Source: Saxidomus purpurata
Lineage: Eukaryota; Mollusca; Bivalvia; Venerida; Veneridae
Direction: 5' to 3'
DNA length: 64,000 nucleotides
Assembly: GCA_022818135.1 (NCBI GenBank)
Contig: JAFMSR010000015.1
Coordinates: 5,616,947 to 5,680,946, forward strand
Below the pieces are notes generated by a model. It had not been told where the DNA came from, made no database searches, and worked only from the letters and a program-made list of their open reading frames with translations. Below are positions 22,203 through 34,610 of this stretch, in pieces; the first letter of the stretch is position 1, and every line of letters begins with the position of its first letter. Both the position numbers and the translations under genes were made by a program.

Positions 22203-23251
22203 GAAAATGAAACTATTGAAACACAGATCGATCAAACAGTGACATTTAGAATTAGAAAGAATTCTATCCTTAAGCACTATTAAATGATAGACATGAAGCA
22301 TAAACCAATTTAAACATTTTCATCTTTTAATCAAATGATATTGTTGTTTTATAGACGCTTTGTAAAAATATTTCTGTGACGTCCTCTTCTATAACCATTA
22401 CAATTATTTACGTTGACGCTTAATTGCAAAGTATTAAAATCGCCCCAAGTGAGCACGTTTTGTTAATTTAAAGCAAAAGCATGTTATGGAGGGAAAAGGG
22501 AGACAAACAAATGATTCTTTTAACTTATGAACAGCTATATATATCATTATATAACAAATAATGCATTACAACGAAGTAATTTTTATTCCACACTAGGTTT
22601 ACACAATTTCTTGATAGAAATACAAGACATGAAGCTCACAAGCATACATAGCAAAATTGTGTTTCAGCTCACACAGTAAGCCTTCAATAGTTTGATTTAA
22701 CGAACTTCTCGGAGACGTTACGTTTGGTGCATAATGTCCGTATTTTCACATATAATTTTATACTTGCTATCTTGTTCCTTTATTTTTCGTTGGATAGCTT
22801 TATGTATAGTGAGCCTGTGTACTTTGAAACAAGATAAAAATCAAATACGAAGACGAAGTTTGAACAAATAGCTCAACCACTGTATATATTTAAACGACTA
22901 TTTCAATCTTGATGTAACAAAAGAATTTTAAAAAAATCTTATCTAAACCGGATTACAACAAACACATTTTTATGTCTGATATTTGTTATCGTTGAGCCCT
23001 AAATAAGTTAAGGTATATATCATATTATATAATTTTTTGTATAAAAAGTCTAACACAATTTATGACAATTGTTTATCATGTGAATAATAAGAATTTAAAC
23101 GATTAAATTTTATACAGTAAAGTTTGTCATGAATTACCGAATATTAACAGGATGAACGACTTTTCAACTATTTTTTCTTCAAATATTACATAACTTAGTT
23201 GAGTTAGTAATATCAAATAGTTGTTTTCAACGATAGATATATTATATAGTT
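22203..23251. other. intergenic, no supported gene
   Basis: Nothing recognisable. Confidence 0.5.
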
Positions 23252-23769
23252 TTAATGTCCCTTACTAACACCAAATCGATGTTTTTGTAAATCGGGAATT
23301 TTAACATGGAAATTCGGTTTAAAACTTGCTTCTCAAACTTTACAATAGCCTTGGAGAATTTTGCTGTTTGAAATACTGCTGCATAAAAACGAGTGAATGT
23401 GTATTTCTTAGATTTACCCGAGTGGTCTTTTAGTCCTACTTTCGCTTTATTGTTGTAAACAGTTAGATATCTACTTTGCACATCATTTGAAGTAAGGATC
23501 TTCAATTATAATTCAAAATAGGCATGTTTATACATAAATTTACAGTATCTCTCTCGGAGATTTCTGGAACATTATAGTTATATTTGAAAACTGGAAAACT
23601 TACTTTCGATTTTGAAAAGGCAAAATAAAAGTTATCATTTCTTTTGATAAACTCAAATTCTCAACACAATCTGATCACATCCGATGCATTATGTCATGTA
23701 TTTTCTTCTGCCCGTTACGATTCCGGATTTAAAAGAAAATTCAGCTTGGTGATACTAATGGACCTTTAA
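23252..23769 (-). mobile_element. TTAA-flanked element, copy in minus orientation
   Basis: The ends TTTAATGTCCCTTACTAACA and TACTAATGGACCTTTAA form imperfect terminal inverted repeats and both are flanked by TTAA. Read on the minus strand, the body matches the element at 31938-32472 along its length, including CATTTCTGACTGTTTAC-like and GAGCGAAAGTAGGAC-like phrases. The 87-codon frame at 23242-23505 lies inside this body and its counterpart elsewhere is broken by stops, so I do not call a gene. Confidence 0.65.
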
Positions 23770-26360
23770 AGTAACCAATCGTTCTGAAATACTTTTGCAG
23801 ATATGTGTTTGGCTTTTTAAATCAGCGGTCAATGACATTTATGATTGTTTATAAACTATACATCACAAAAGATTACATAAAATTACACCATGCATAGCAT
23901 TGTTTGTATCCACTATGGCCCAATGGGTCAAAATTAAAAATAGACTTTAGTGGGTGATTCTCATGAAAATGTAAAAGTGTTCATTATATTTATGCTGCCA
24001 TTTGATAGCCATTCGACTTGGGTCCTTTACTATATTATGGATTGTTTTTAAAGTTAAGCACCGATTCGACCTTTAATGCAAAATGTCTTTTTCAATTTTA
24101 CTTTGTTATGAACCAAGAAAGTCGTAAATAAGTGGCCGCACGTACTTTTCATTAATGTATAAATTGTTGAACTGTATTGTATTTCTATTTTTACTTCACT
24201 TTTGATCAAAAGAATTAAACAAGTAGTCACAGATGCAATAATGGTTCATGGAACTACGTCAGCCACACACACCCGGTCATGTTTTTATATCAATAATAAA
24301 AAAACATGTATTTAAAATAATTTTATAACGGTTCGTTTATCATCACAATGCTTATATAAGATATAGGGGCATCGATAGTATTTCTAAATGATCTTGTGTT
24401 ATATACAAAGTCATTTACAGAATTAACGTCACGATTTTCTTTTGCAAGTCCACAGCAATACTTGACCAAAATGATTCATTGTTGGACCTTTCGTAGCTGT
24501 GGTAATTTATTTTATGTCACGGAATGACATGCGTAAGTCTCTTTAAACCTTATAAATATAGTTCTAGTGTCTGTAGCACTGTGCAATTTTCAAAACGCAT
24601 TCACCGTAAAACATACATATTAAATCAATAATTTCAACCTTCAAATAGGGCAAGTCTGGGTTGATATATATCGTTTACGTACAAGTAAAGACATACTATG
24701 ATGGAAAACGAAATATAGAAAGATTAAGCTAAACCCGTTTAATGAATGTTCATATTTGTTTATGTGCAAATAAGCATATAATTATTATGTCGAAGACAAG
24801 AAAGTTTCACGTATTCCTGTCATGCAAAGGAATCTGTTAGTAGTCAATTCTATATTAAATTGCAAGTAATCTGCCCTTTAAAGCTTTGCAATACAGTGCA
24901 ATGTACATGTAACGCAGTGCTCTGCCCTACTGTTCAAAATCAACACATCAAAGTAATTCTCTGTGACCGTTACTTTTTCAAATATTGACAAAATCAAATT
25001 GGTATTTTTTATTTGTACTTTATACGGTTCGCTTTTCTGCCTGAAATAAATATTTTCTGTGTTTTATATATTAATAATTCAGGAGAGTTCTGCTACTTTT
25101 GTCCGTTACTAACCTAACTCATAACGTTTTCAAGTATTTCTTGCACTTAGAACACTGAATGTGTTTTCACAACGAGCGAAAGATATAAGTTTATAAACAA
25201 AAGAGTAAGTACAATAGATACATTAAATACATTGCAGAATAATTATTTTACAAACAGTGTTTCAAAAAGATGTGAGGCCTCAGATAAAGATATTTTATAT
25301 TGTGCAGTACTGTAACACACATTTCCAAATTTATCTCAGTAAAACTAATCCTGCCCAAAACGCCAACGCCTGGGAAAGGTAACTGTATTTCTGTTATAAT
25401 AAACAAGTTTTGAGACTTCAGTTTTAGTACCTTAGGACAGTAAAAGAAGAAAAATGTGTCATTAGGGTGTGGAAAGTTCTGAAAAATTGATTTGCTATCA
25501 TATCTTGTTCCAACAAATTTATCAAAATACTTTCGTGTCCATTTATATATACTTTTAATGCTTTTTGGAGAAATGTATTAAGTACAGGTTTTCGTTTCAT
25601 ATCCTTTCTCGTTAATGATAAAACCACTACTTCTGCATTTGTTTCCCAATTTTTAAACTAACAAACGTATTATTGACATTGTGATTGTGCCTACACAAAG
25701 ATCAGTTGCTCGACGATTCGTTTTGAAATGAACACAAATGAACACAACAACCAACAACAACCAAGGCTTTACTACAGCAGAAAAAAGTAAAACGCATTAA
25801 TGTAAAAAAAATTATAATAAAAATATAAAATTGCTTCTCTCGATACAAGGATAGATACATCAAAGAGTAAAACACTGTAGCTTTGAATGCCTACTTCTTT
25901 GTCTGTACTATAAAACCAGAAAAGATCATATTAATTGTTAAAGCACAAGGTTTTTATGTTTACAAGGATTGCTACAAAAATAAGTTTAAAAGCTTTTACG
26001 AAGCCTTAATACTTTCCCAAAGATAAAACTGTAATCGGTGACGGCTGTGAAAAGCTTTAGTGCATAGTGATGCGCTGTAAAGGATTGTCTTTGAACTCAA
26101 GTTCTATATTCGATAAAAACTAGTTTCCCACCTGCTGTCCGTTTACTTTGGCTAACTATCTGAATACTCTTCTAAAGCTACAAGTTCTAAATGTCGTGCA
26201 TTGAAATAAATGAATAAAGACAACTATATATGTTTATTATATTTAATACGTGGTGAGTAAAAGATGCATGGAGACTTAAGCACTAGATCGAATATATACG
26301 TATCTCTTCGTTGAAAAATTGAGGTACTTCTGAGATGAAATCTGTAGACACCGTCTATTT
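23770..26360. other. intergenic, no supported gene
   Basis: A long AT-rich stretch in which I found no gene, RNA, or repeat with a partner in the window. Confidence 0.5.
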
Positions 26361-26455
26361 TTCTAGAAATGCAAGAGTTGTCGTTCTTATATAGATTTAT
26401 ATAAGGTTTCTAGAAATGCAAGAGTTGTCGTTCTTTATATAAATTTATATAAGGT
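26361..26455 (+). repeat. 47-bp direct tandem duplication
   Basis: TTCTAGAAATGCAAGAGTTG starts at 26361 and again at 26408. The units differ by one inserted base and one substitution, so the duplication is young. Confidence 0.9.
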
Positions 26456-26480
26456 TAAGTTTTATCAGCGCCTAAGTAAG

Positions 26481-26556
26481 CGATCGTAGTAGTGTAATTG
26501 GTTACGGCGTCTGCGCTGCAATTTTACGAGAGGAGTTCAAATCCCATCCGAACCGA
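26481..26556 (+). repeat. tRNA-like sequence (SINE head or tRNA pseudogene)
   Basis: TAGTGTAATTGGTTACGGC resembles an A box and D arm, and GAGTTCAAATCCCATCC resembles a B box and T arm. It is followed immediately by a T run (about 26557-26565). The T stem has mismatches and no full cloverleaf closes, so a working tRNA is unlikely. Confidence 0.45.
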
Positions 26557-26641
26557 ATTTTTTTAAAAACTTTTTTTCTTCTGTTTTACTTATCATTTTC
26601 AGCTTTTAAACCATTTTTAAAAGATTTACGGCAACTGATCA

Positions 26642-26646
<5 letters not shown>

Positions 26647-26726
<80 letters not shown>

Positions 26727-26851
26727 GGGGGGGGGTTGTTGGGTTTTTTTTTTTTTTTTTTTTTATTAAAATTTTTTTTTTATTAAAAAAAAAAAAAAAA
26801 AAAAAAAATTTTTTTTTTTTTTTAAAAAAATTTTTTTTAATTTTTATAATA

Positions 26852-26890
<39 letters not shown>
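26647..26890. repeat. low-complexity poly-T/poly-A tract
   Basis: Almost all T, with a block of ten or so G and blocks of A. The pattern of long pure T runs broken by G9-10 and A runs is typical of sequencing or assembly error in a homopolymer, though a real SINE-associated tail just downstream of the tRNA-like unit is possible. Its true length should not be trusted. Confidence 0.8.
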
Positions 26891-26893
<3 letters not shown>

Positions 26894-27239
26894 TGTTGTC
26901 ACCAATCAGAAACGACGTTACATCGGTACTGCGTTAGAAATCTTTATTCATGCGAAACTTATAAGGATAATGGCTGAATTTAGATCAGGTTATTTTAAAA
27001 TCTAGACGGTAAAAGTTCCTAATTGTTTGCCATTTTACTAAAAATAGCATACAGACAAGATTTGTCAGTCTGAGAGTGGAATGGATGCCCCATTGATAAA
27101 ATTTGCATGTTCTTTCAATTTAAACCCCTTTACCTTTTTATCATTCTTTTTTAAGTTTGTAAACACATCTGCATCACTTTCATTTGGGCAGGCTCATAAG
27201 TGGGATGTGTTGTTAATGTATTTCTACAGTGTTTACTGA

Positions 27240-27470
27240 GCCGCCGAGGAGCAGTGGTAGCGCGTTCGACTCAGGATCGAAGGGCTCCAGGTTCGATCCC
27301 TGCCATCGCCATGTCGGTAGTGTCCTTAGGCAAGACACAATTAATTCCACATTGCCACTCTCTCTTCGAGGTTGATTCCATCTGGAATGAGTCTCGAGAG
27401 CGATTAATATAGTTTAATTATATAGTATAAGTTGTATAAACCTGTTGCGCAATCGAAAATAAATACTTTA
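27240..27470 (+). mobile_element. tRNA-derived SINE, apparently full length
   Basis: The head has A box GAGCAGTGGTAGCGCG and B box GGTTCGATCCC at about 35 bases spacing, so it carries an internal pol III promoter. Next comes the body hairpin GTGTC-CTTAGGCAA-GACAC (27320-27338), of a kind common in metazoan SINE bodies, then a short CTCTCTC and CTTCGAGGTTGATTCCATCT. The 3' tail GGAATGAGTCTCGAGAGCG through CGCAATCGAAAATAAATA is shared with the truncated copy at 17951. A degraded relative is at 41679-41965. The apparent 70-codon frame through it is not a gene. Confidence 0.8.
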
Positions 27471-27925
27471 TTACCAAAATTATGTTGAATTGTTATATAA
27501 TGGTTACTGAATATTGACAAATTATTCTTTCTGGTATACCGTTCAGTTAGTTATTTGCAAGATGAGGCTAGGGGTATAAATTCCTTATATCTTTTTAATT
27601 AGACGGTAAATTTCTTTCAGAATTTGTTCATTGAAAGGATATAGTTAATGAAAATAACAATTGAAAAATTGACCTTTATGGGCTGGAAACCTTAGGTTTT
27701 CCTTTCAGCATATCAAACATGATATCAGATGTACTCCGTATAGGCATTTGCTTAAGGTATAAGAAGGATTCATAGATTATATAAGATCCCCGGTATAAGT
27801 TAAGCTTGATCTCCTTGAATCCTTTGGCGCCATGCCTCAACATCAACCGTCAGCAATTTCCAAAATATGTACATGTCAGTTTTGTCTGTGGGCCCGCTGT
27901 GATACTTTGTATCACGGATTTTCTT

Positions 27926-28122
27926 GTTTACAGATAAAAACAAAAATAATCAGGGAGCCACGTCCAAACGCAGCCCCCAAAACGAACCCCACAGCACCCA
28001 GGTGCACACCACCAAACACACACACACACACACCCCACACACACCACAACAACCACGCACACACACACACACACCCACCAACACACCTAGCATACAAAGC
28101 AAACACACGAGGACAAAAGAAC
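27926..28122 (-). mobile_element. TG-rich interspersed element, copy 1
   Basis: On the minus strand it runs from a GTGTTTGCTTTGTATGCTAG-like left end, through an impure GT tract, to GTGCACCTGGGTGCTGTGGG and an AAAACAAAAATAAT-complementary tail. Three further copies are at 42363-42800, 46180-46368 and 62371-62535. The GT tract here is interrupted by CC and AA variants. The 145-codon frame at 27832-28269 is repeat sequence read as protein. Confidence 0.75.
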
Positions 28123-30499
28123 AATAAAAAGGAACACAGTGGGGCACCGCCTTGGAACGGTCAGTGGAAAAACACCACTGGGGGCTTAAACCGGTTTATG
28201 GTGCGCACCCAACCTCACTCTTACCCCCACCATGTTCCAAAGTCACAGGACAGTGTAAATAAAAGATAAAACAAGTGCCTCTTGTCACTATACACAGTGT
28301 TGCAACAAATAGCTAAATTATGATAACAAGCCAAGATACAGTTTCGTCTGTTTTAACCTTTGTATGAAGAAAAACAAAGATGCTTACTTTGAACAATTAA
28401 TAACTAAAATATAAATTAAACTAAATTTAAGTAAATGAAGACAATTTCTAAAATGCCATTTGTTGTTATGCTGTAAGACAAACAAGCAGATATTGTCTGG
28501 TTTAAACATTGCACTGCATCCAAAATGTGAATAGGCTGACGAAATAATCTATTTAAGATATGAACATTTTAAAGGGTGTGATACTGAAAATCTCAAACGA
28601 AGCAGTTTACTTTAAATGTGTCATCATAAATGTGTTAAAACAATGCAATGCAAATATCCCTATTGTGCAAAATAGTACAAGTATACGCCGTACGCAACGC
28701 TGATTACTAAGGTGGCGGTGCCCATATTATGACCATATCAGGGACATAGTTAAAATTGCAAACGCTGCAAGATAAAATTGTATCACGTATTTCTGTCATG
28801 TAAATTATATCTCTAAATGTTCACCTTAACCTCTCCTAATCCACATTTACATTATAAGAGAATTGTTTTGAAAATAGACAGTTTGTCCTCATCCGTTCCC
28901 TGATACTTTGATGTCAATGTATATGCTACTTTTACGTTAATTGTCAGTGAAAACAATTTACTTTGATGTTAGTTTTACCTGTAGAAAACACAACCGGAAA
29001 AGGACCACCCCGACTTCTAATTCCATTGGTTACATTATCTCAATATACATTTATATCTCTATATAGTTTAGCAGATTTAGGAAGCCCTATACGAAGATAC
29101 GGCACACACAAAGAGGGGCTTAGATAGAGGTAATATATAACATGCATTGAGACAGGATTGCTTTACATAATTTAACTGTGTGTTTATTTTGATTGGTTAA
29201 CTGTATTATATTTTGAAAGAATACGGAGAACTAACACACATTCTCTCTATATTTAACTTTTATTCACGTTGTAAGGAACGTAATTTAACAGGGCATGACT
29301 GGTTAAATATAACCCGAAACTTCGACTTTGACGATACGTTAGTACCGGTATAACGCATTTAAAAATAAATTTGTCTTTGACCGACATCATTTACAATTTC
29401 GTAATGTTACAACGTTACATACAGAAGCGGAAAAACTGGACACCACTCGTAACTTTGATCTGTAGCTACGTAAAACGATACAAGCCTAAGACTGTTTCTA
29501 CGTTTCATTCCGGACTTTCTGAAGGGAATAAGTAAGCTGTTGATTTCGGAGAAGTTCACTCAAAGTTCATGCACACATTTGCAGTGCCATGGACATATCA
29601 CAAAGACTAGACTAGGTAATCGCTGTCTGAAAAGCAGATAATTGAAGACACGTAATTGTTTAAGTTCAAGAGAAATCGGCTCGGCATATGGTCCTGAAGC
29701 TATGGACAGTATATGTTCTCTTAAGGTTGGCATGATGCAGGTAAGCGGTTTCTGTTAATAACTTAGCAATGATGAAGTTACGGCTTCTTTAACTTAATTG
29801 ACAGGTTGCTGTTTGCCCCCTAATAGTACTCTTTAATTTTGTGCTCAGTGCTTGGTTTCAACTCGTTGTAAGTGTTTCATATCTACACCTCAGTTAGAGT
29901 GACATGACCCCATATTTATTTATAAAACTGGTCAAGCCCTTTAAATTACCCATAAATAAACCCCATTAAGGGATTGAGTTTATGTTTTCACAGAACATCT
30001 TATGTAACCTTCAGCTTAAGTATGTATACTTACATGTATCAGAAACGTATAAAAACAATTAATAGCACAGACACGATGTTTAAAAACCAATGCACGTTGT
30101 GAATAATAAATGTTCCGTAGAAGTGCTAAATTGCATACCGTACATTGATTAGATCATTCATTACTGTAACTGGACTTATCGCATGTCAATACACTTAAAA
30201 GAATAGAACTTCAGAATGCGTATCTGTAAGGCGAAACTGTAAATTCCTTTCATTAAGGGAATTTACTACAATCGTAAAATAGCCAAATATCATGAATACT
30301 TGATGCATGAGATCTACAACAGAAACGCAATACTTTTATGACAAATACTGAAAACTAGATGTTTGTTGCAGAACATAATCATCCATAGTGGAATCTAGCT
30401 TATTTTAGAACACTGCCCTGTTACAAAAATGTTAAGCCATTACCTCTCTACCTTACATGTGCACTAAAGAATGTTAAACGTTGCTGTACATAACATTAT
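28123..30499. other. intergenic, one speculative first exon
   Basis: No supported gene. At 29702-29740 a short ATG frame of 13 codons (ATGGACAGTATATG...) ends exactly at CAG-GTAAGC, a strong donor-like sequence. It is too short to call and no downstream exon was recognised. Confidence 0.4.
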
Positions 30500-31749
30500 C
30501 TAGTTGAGAATGTGGCGCGTGTGTGCAGAAGTTGCCTCCTTTTCTGATACCGCTGATTGGCCTGGGGACTCATAGTCCTCTAGGCCTAAGTTAGCATACC
30601 ACATTTCAAACACTGCAGACAATTTAACTGTGCTATGTGCGAATAACAACTGTAAACATGCGCTATGCGAAAGTAGTGCAAGACAGACCAGATCAATCGT
30701 CTGTTTGAATGTCGCATATGATAAGAACATATTACAAATAAAAAGAGTACATACAACTTCAAACGATTGCAGAAAGGTATATAGCTTACGAGCTGCATTA
30801 CACATTTTTTTCTGTTTTAGAAATTAATGCGCTGTTAGCTGATTACGGAAGATAATCATATGCATATCACGGAAAAGTACGGATATTTACGGAAATTTAC
30901 GGAAACGTACGGAGCTCGATATAAGAGTTTGTAGTTTGATTTTCAAATTTCCGATGTTATTTCATTGACAACTTTGTTATTTACGAACAATTACATAATT
31001 ATATATTTACCTAAAAATAAATTTCTCTAAAAAAAAGATATAATTTACGTACATTCCCGAGAAGGAACTCACGTGAACAAAAACACCCGCCATTTATCGA
31101 GGACACTGCATGTCAAGGCCCAGTGAACGGTTTCACCGATTACAACTACAAGGTAACCAGGAATCATTTTTTGGTTTTCTCTGTCATACACATTGTACAG
31201 TACTGTATTTATATTTCATTGCTGGTATTGCTTTGTTTATTTCTGTTTCAAGGTCTTGTCCTTGGTACACAATAATTTTCGATCCACATCATCAGATCAT
31301 ATCGCTTGAAGTTGTACAAAGCGCAGATCGAATTATTTTTATCCGCTTAAACAATTTATAACGTTGACTATGTGATTATTTTTCATTTAACGTACGTTTT
31401 ATAATAAAACAAACTTCCCTGCCACCCATATATTTGTGAATCATTCATTCTGTGTTATATATTGAACTTCGTCCTCTGCACATTTGACCCGCGCTTTAGG
31501 TAAGGTTCAACACGTAGGTCAAAAGTTGTTTTTCGGGGAGTTAACCTATAGCCCCAGGCTTTCAGCACTCACAGCGCTTTGATTTTTATTTACTCTTTAA
31601 TTGCGAAATAGCCTTTAATAAGATGGACGCCATGGACCTTAACTTTCCTATTTCAGTGATTTTCCGGGAGAATCCGCGTCTGTTCTTTTAATTTACCAAG
31701 CTAAGTAGTTAAAATTCCTGTTAAGTTTGATCTTTATGCAATAAGAAGG

Positions 31750-31830
31750 CGCCAAATGTCACAGGGTGAGAAAATTGTGACCCTGACCGGGAGGGCAAAT
31801 GCTCTCCCGACTGAGCTTACCGGCCACTGA
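31750..31830 (-). repeat. tRNA-like SINE remnant
   Basis: On the minus strand GGCCGGTAAGCTCAGTCGGG and GAGAGCATTTGCCC form a good D-arm/A-box half of a tRNA-like head, while the B-box half is lost. The paralogous position in block A3 (57850-57935) keeps GGTAAGCTCAGTCGGAATAG, so the insertion predates the duplication. Confidence 0.55.
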
Positions 31831-31937
31831 CATTTTTATTCCCAAATTGTGATTAAGTCTGTACCGTTACGCGTGCATCAGGAAACAAACTTAATCCTAG
31901 TTTTGCTTTTCAGATATGTTATTCGAAGTATTGGCCG

Positions 31938-32472
31938 TTAAAGGTCCATTACTAAGACCAGATCAATTCTTTTTAAATCTGGAATTATAAAGGGTGTCTT
32001 CTTAGAAGAAAAAATATGAAACTCTGCATCGAATGTGGCCATTATTGTGTTGAAAGTTAGGGTTTAACAAAAGACTTGATAAATTATATTTTGCCTTTTC
32101 GAAAACGAAAGTGGGTTTTCCAGTTATCAAATATCTTTGTAATTTTCCAGAAGTCTCCTAGAAATAAGCTGTAAATAGGTTGAACATGAATAAGCATGCC
32201 TATTTTGAATCATAGTTGAAAGAACTATACTTCCAATGATGTGCAACACACATTTCTGACTGTTTACAACATGCAATAGAGCGAAAGTAGGACAAAACGA
32301 CCACTCAGGTCAATCTTAGAAAAACCAAAAACATAGACTTGTTTTTCTGCAGCAGTATTTCAAATAGGGAAATACTCCGCGGCTATTGTAAAGTTTTTGA
32401 AGCCAGTTTCAAACTGTATTTCCCTGTTACAATTCCATGTTAAAAAGAAACTTTGATTTGGTCTCAGTAACT
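31938..32472 (+). mobile_element. TTAA-flanked element, plus orientation
   Basis: The left end TTAAAGGTCCATTACTAAGA matches the ends of 23252-23769 and 50245-50583. The body matches 23252-23769 in inverse orientation. The right end is eroded to TTTGGTCTCAGTAAC. In block A3 the flanks are separated by only about 35 bases (58000-58035) instead of about 535, which fits an unoccupied site. Confidence 0.65.
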
Positions 32473-33179
32473 GATCGACAAAGTATAATTACTCTACACT
32501 TATGACCTTCCACCTCAAAGGCTGACATTGACATTGTGTAAGCGCCACTATTTCTTCCCCTGTAGCAGCAGTAACATGTGGGTTTCGCAACACGGAAGTG
32601 TTCAGGTGTTAGGATAAATCCCCGTTCTGTGCAGTGCTTTATTTCATATTATCTATACAAATCTCGATAACCAGTCTAGACAGTGAACGAAAACTTTAGT
32701 AAAAAAGATACAAAATAGATACAACAATACAGAGATGTGAATAAGATTGATATAATTTTCATTGAGCGAATGTTAATGTCACGCATAAGTAAAATCAACT
32801 ACGACTACCACTGGTATTCATCAATTTCGATCTTTCGTCGAAAGAAAATTGCCTCAGACACAATTTATGTGTATTTTTCATTGATATGGCATTTGTTTAT
32901 GTCACAAAAATCGAAAGTAACTGTATTTTTTATTTTAAAAAAATAACCATATTGCTGTGGGTATTTACCCCCTTAGTTCGATCATTTTCGGCCGATACAG
33001 CAATTTCGAAGAAAACTCTGAGAAAGATGTTTTTGATTATTTGTGCCCCAATCTAATATTTGCATTTGTAAAACATGTACTATTTTCTTGCAAAATATGG
33101 CTTTGTAAAACAATTCAGCGAACAAAATATCAAAAGAGATATAAGATAACGACAATTTTCAATAGATGACCACATGGAA

Positions 33180-33520
33180 GTATTACTGTCTATGTTTACA
33201 TTTCACTGTAAGTATTAAGAACCAACAGTACAAAAATGTTGTCTTTGTTATATTTTACATGTAAGTATTTGCTATATTTTCCTGTTGGCCTTTCTTTGTC
33301 GCCGGATTTAATTTTGTGTCAATTACGGCAACAATTGTACAACACTTTCCAGGTTCAATTGTTTTGCTGTTTTCTTACTGTTTTAAGACAACCCAACACA
33401 TTTATGTATAGCACAGCCAATTAAGCAAATTATATCAGCAAGACAGTAATTGTAACAAAAGCTGTCAAAATGCTCTCTAGGGACAAATCGTGACTTTAAC
33501 CGTGTTGCTCACTGACATCC
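33180..33520 (+). repeat. internal duplication within A1 (first copy)
   Basis: Matches 34300-34610 in the same orientation, with shared phrases around CACTGTAAGTATTAAGAAC, TTTTCTTACTGTTT, AAGACAACCCAAC and ATGCTCTCTAGGGA. A third, partial version lies in A2 at about 45640-45790. The pieces in this region were therefore duplicated more than once. Confidence 0.7.
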
Positions 33521-33673
33521 ATGTACATGTAATACTATTCTATTACATGCGGCGCCGAAGACGCCAGGTGTGATGTGTTCCACTTATTCCGTTCTGCATC
33601 TAAAGTATCCAGTAATAATCATATTGTTGCTAAATGAATGAAAAATATTATAAATGTGTACGATGTAACAATT

Positions 33674-33840
33674 CAGTCAACTCCGTATATAACGACACCA
33701 GATATAGCGAAAATCCGGATATAAGAAACACATTTTCTCTGCCCGATTTTTTTTCCTTTAGTTTTTATGAAAATGTTATTTGGATATAATGAACAAATTT
33801 AAATAATACAGAGACGTTCGTTATAAAACGGAGTTTACTG
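33674..33840. mobile_element. 167-bp pogo/Tigger-like MITE
   Basis: The ends CAGTCAACTCCGTATATAAC and GTTATAAAACGGAGTTTACTG form imperfect inverted repeats of the CAGT..AACTC..TATAACGA type seen in pogo/Tigger-like elements. The flanking TA target duplication is not preserved. The diverged paralogous sequence at about 43100-43135 runs from GATGTAAC to GTTACAATTG without it, consistent with an empty site. Confidence 0.6.
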
Positions 33841-34229
33841 CATTAATAAATCTTTCGTTGAAATACTTATTTCTAAGGACATCAAATGATATTTTCATTT
33901 ATTACAATTGCCGTGACGCAGGCATAATGAAATAATTAAGTGAAGTGCGCTATAATTTTACTTGATTAATATCATTGATGAGTAGACTGACATCATATAA
34001 TGTGAAACAAGGCACTGAATAGCATGGCCGGTTATCCTTTCACCTAAGCACTTCTTTTCTTTTTGTGGAACCTAAGTACTGATAAGAGGGAAAAATAATG
34101 GGTGTTACTGAAAGTCTGTGCAATGACTGGCTGTCAGAATGTTTTTTTATTAAAAAATATATTTGTACATTTTTTTCTGCTCGTGCATTGAAAACTGTTG
34201 GTTAGATTTACTAGTCTTCGATTTAGTAT

Positions 34230-34610
34230 AGAAATATGATCACGCAAATTTTCAATTTGATTTGTAACGTGTTTGTTGTGACACGGGAGATAGAACAACC
34301 TCATAAAAGTTTATTTATCGTGTATGCTAAAGCATCACTGTCAGTACTAAGAACAACAATACAAAATGTTGTGTATCTGTATTTGAGTATTTGCTTTATT
34401 TAGTTTCTTGTTAACTACGGTAACAACATTTTTAAACACTTTCGGGCTTCAATTTTCTGAAGTTTTCTTACCGTTTGAAGACAGCCCAACGAATGTTATA
34501 TTAGAGCAAAACTGCGAGTTATGTTAGCAAGAGTAAAAGTTGTGCCAAAAGCTTGTTTCTAAATGCTCTCTAGGGAACAATAGTGACTTTCGGCGGTATT
34601 GTGCTATATC
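34230..34610 (+). repeat. internal duplication within A1 (second copy)
   Basis: Contains the second copy of the 33180-33520 sequence, preceded by TTCAATTTGATTTGTAACGT, which matches A2 at about 45584. This shows that A2 is closer to this copy in its left flank. Confidence 0.65.

Noticed and set aside
17332..27310. Functional tRNA genes at 17332, 26481 and 27240
   Set aside because: A and B boxes are present, but no full cloverleaf with a closing acceptor stem can be drawn, and the 27240 copy continues into a SINE body and tail.
27832..28269. 145-codon frame (+) and overlapping frames on both strands
   Set aside because: It lies on copy 1 of the TG-rich interspersed element; the His/Thr/Pro bias comes from CA repeats.
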